Assembly (NCBI RefSeq): GCF_910592395.1
Contig: NC_088317.1
Location: forward strand, 7,690,001-7,750,000
Source: Lineus longissimus
Lineage: Eukaryota > Nemertea > Pilidiophora > Heteronemertea > Lineidae
Length of the DNA stretch: 60,000 bases
Direction of reading: 5' to 3'
Shown here: in pieces, positions 59,266-60,000 of the stretch
Numbering within the stretch: position 1 is the stretch's first letter
How the letters are laid out: every line of letters starts with the position of its first letter
Made by a program: the position numbers and the translations under genes
Notes under the pieces: model-generated
The model's input: the letters and a program-made list of their open reading frames with translations, nothing else
Told to the model about the DNA's origin: nothing
Database searches by the model: none

Positions 59266-60000
59266 ATGTCGCTCGCCAAGAAAGTACTGTTAGTAGCAGT
59301 TGAAGGCCAAATTGGGGCGGGAAAAACAACATTGCTGTCGAGTCTTGATCAGCTCTACAAACAACATCCGAATCCTCTATTTTCGTTTTCTTATATCCAA
59401 GAAGGACTAGACAAATTTACGACCTTTGGTCAACACAATCCGCTCGCGCTGGCCTATGCTCATCCAAAAGAGAACGTTGCCCTAGCCCAGATACATATTA
59501 TACGTAGCATAAACTCTGTCGTCAGGAAAGGATTTAAACTTTTGGAGAATAGTTCCATTTCTGACGACTCGAAGAGATACCATGTTGTAGTCACAGACAG
59601 AAGTCTGCTCGGACCTCTTCCTTTCGTCGAATGTGCAACTCAGTTAGTTTCTATCGGAAATTTCGGGAGAGACTATTTGCGAGCCGAGACCTTGCAGTTT
59701 GCTCGTCGCACGCTATTTAAAATTGGTCTCCCTGAAGGTTACAACGGCATTTACTACATCGATGTTGACTCAGAGGTGTGTCTAGATAGAATCCAAGCCC
59801 GGGCCCGAACATACGAGAGCCTAATTAATAAGACTTATTTAGACACCTTGGCCGAGCAATATCGTCTTCATCTCGATTGGTGGACCGACGTTGAGGGCAG
59901 ACAGTACTTCTGCGGGGATAGAAGCAATGTGATTAGAACTGACAATCCAAGTGCGACACATTTGCTCAGTTTTCTCGAGTCTCTAGTAAAGACGGTTGAG
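59266..60000 (+). CDS. Deoxynucleoside kinase, incomplete at the window edge
   Basis: Open for 245 codons from ATG 59266 to the end of the window. P-loop VEGQIGAGKTTLLS (about 12-25), the Asp-Arg-Ser motif in VVTDRSLLGPLPFVE (about 107-121), and an Arg-rich lid (DRIQARARTYE, about 175-185) identify the dNK/thymidine kinase family that phosphorylates deoxynucleosides to supply dNTPs. Length already matches animal dNKs. It sits on the same strand as polymerase and penton, so it probably belongs to the second virus-like element, where it would support DNA replication in non-dividing cells. A captured host gene is the other possibility. No lesion in the visible part. Confidence 0.88.
   Translation, partial: MSLAKKVLLVAVEGQIGAGKTTLLSSLDQLYKQHPNPLFSFSYIQEGLDKFTTFGQHNPLALAYAHPKENVALAQIHIIRSINSVVRKGFKLLENSSISDDSKRYHVVVTDRSLLGPLPFVECATQLVSIGNFGRDYLRAETLQFARRTLFKIGLPEGYNGIYYIDVDSEVCLDRIQARARTYESLINKTYLDTLAEQYRLHLDWWTDVEGRQYFCGDRSNVIRTDNPSATHLLSFLESLVKTVE

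Noticed and set aside
53044-60000. Second element as the interrupted host copy into which the first element inserted
   Set aside because: No related gene is found left of 33,781 and no target duplication links the two flanks.

Overview
The window is animal nuclear DNA, most likely from a marine or aquatic invertebrate; the species cannot be fixed from the sequence. The evidence is spliced eukaryotic genes with GT/AG introns, tRNA-like SINE heads, and pieces of metazoan mobile elements: PIF/Harbinger, CR1/L2-type non-LTR retrotransposon, pogo/Tigger, BEL/Pao and two Polinton/Maverick-type virus-like elements. There are no prokaryotic operons, rRNA genes or CRISPR arrays. Most of the first 33 kb is repeat-derived and gene-poor.

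Bases 1-33,780: diverged repeat families, among them a family carrying GGGGACAT-like blocks whose copies lie in opposite orientations at about 3.9-5.9, 18.5, 20.8-22.2 and 25.7-26.4 kb. Also here are a HARBI1-like transposase pseudogene with a recognisable intron (6.3-8.05 kb), a CR1/L2-like reverse transcriptase wreck (11.7-13.8 kb), an unrecognised gene with four Cys-rich modules (15.9-16.9 kb, minus), a pogo/Tigger wreck (23.0-25.1 kb), a foldback element (26.96-27.72 kb), a BEL/Pao integrase fragment (28.9-29.6 kb), two short overlapping ORFs (30.1-30.7 kb) and a zinc-binding-type gene whose second exon is split by a 1,055-bp terminal-inverted-repeat element with a 6-bp target duplication (31.98-33.03 kb).

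Bases 33,781-53,043: a complete 19,263-bp Polinton/Maverick-type element with 211-bp terminal inverted repeats that begin AG and end CT. It carries a hexon-like major capsid protein, two jelly-roll minor-capsid-like proteins, a packaging ATPase, a retrovirus-type integrase with a chromodomain, a protein-primed family B DNA polymerase, an HNH-like protein and about ten conserved or unknown, often membrane-anchored, proteins. At least five genes carry a stop or frame break, so the copy is probably immobile but not old. Three features stand out. (1) A family of about thirty 25-bp double-hairpin modules (11-bp hairpin, 3-nt spacer, 11-bp hairpin; 30-bp period when tandem) is scattered inside genes, at stop codons and between genes, confined to this element, and its arms vary with compensatory changes. 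(2) Nearly all its genes begin at TAAATG or TAAATA(G/A)(A)AAATG, a pattern like poxvirus late promoters; two divergent genes share a 10-bp palindrome in which their start codons are 4 nt apart. (3) Each terminal repeat ends in its own 130-bp foldback.

Bases 53,044-60,000: part of a second, unrelated Polinton-like element, higher in GC and lacking both the hairpin modules and the TAAATG starts. It holds a broken penton-like gene with a charged insertion, a broken family B polymerase, a PC4-like small ORF and a deoxynucleoside kinase that is still open where the window ends.
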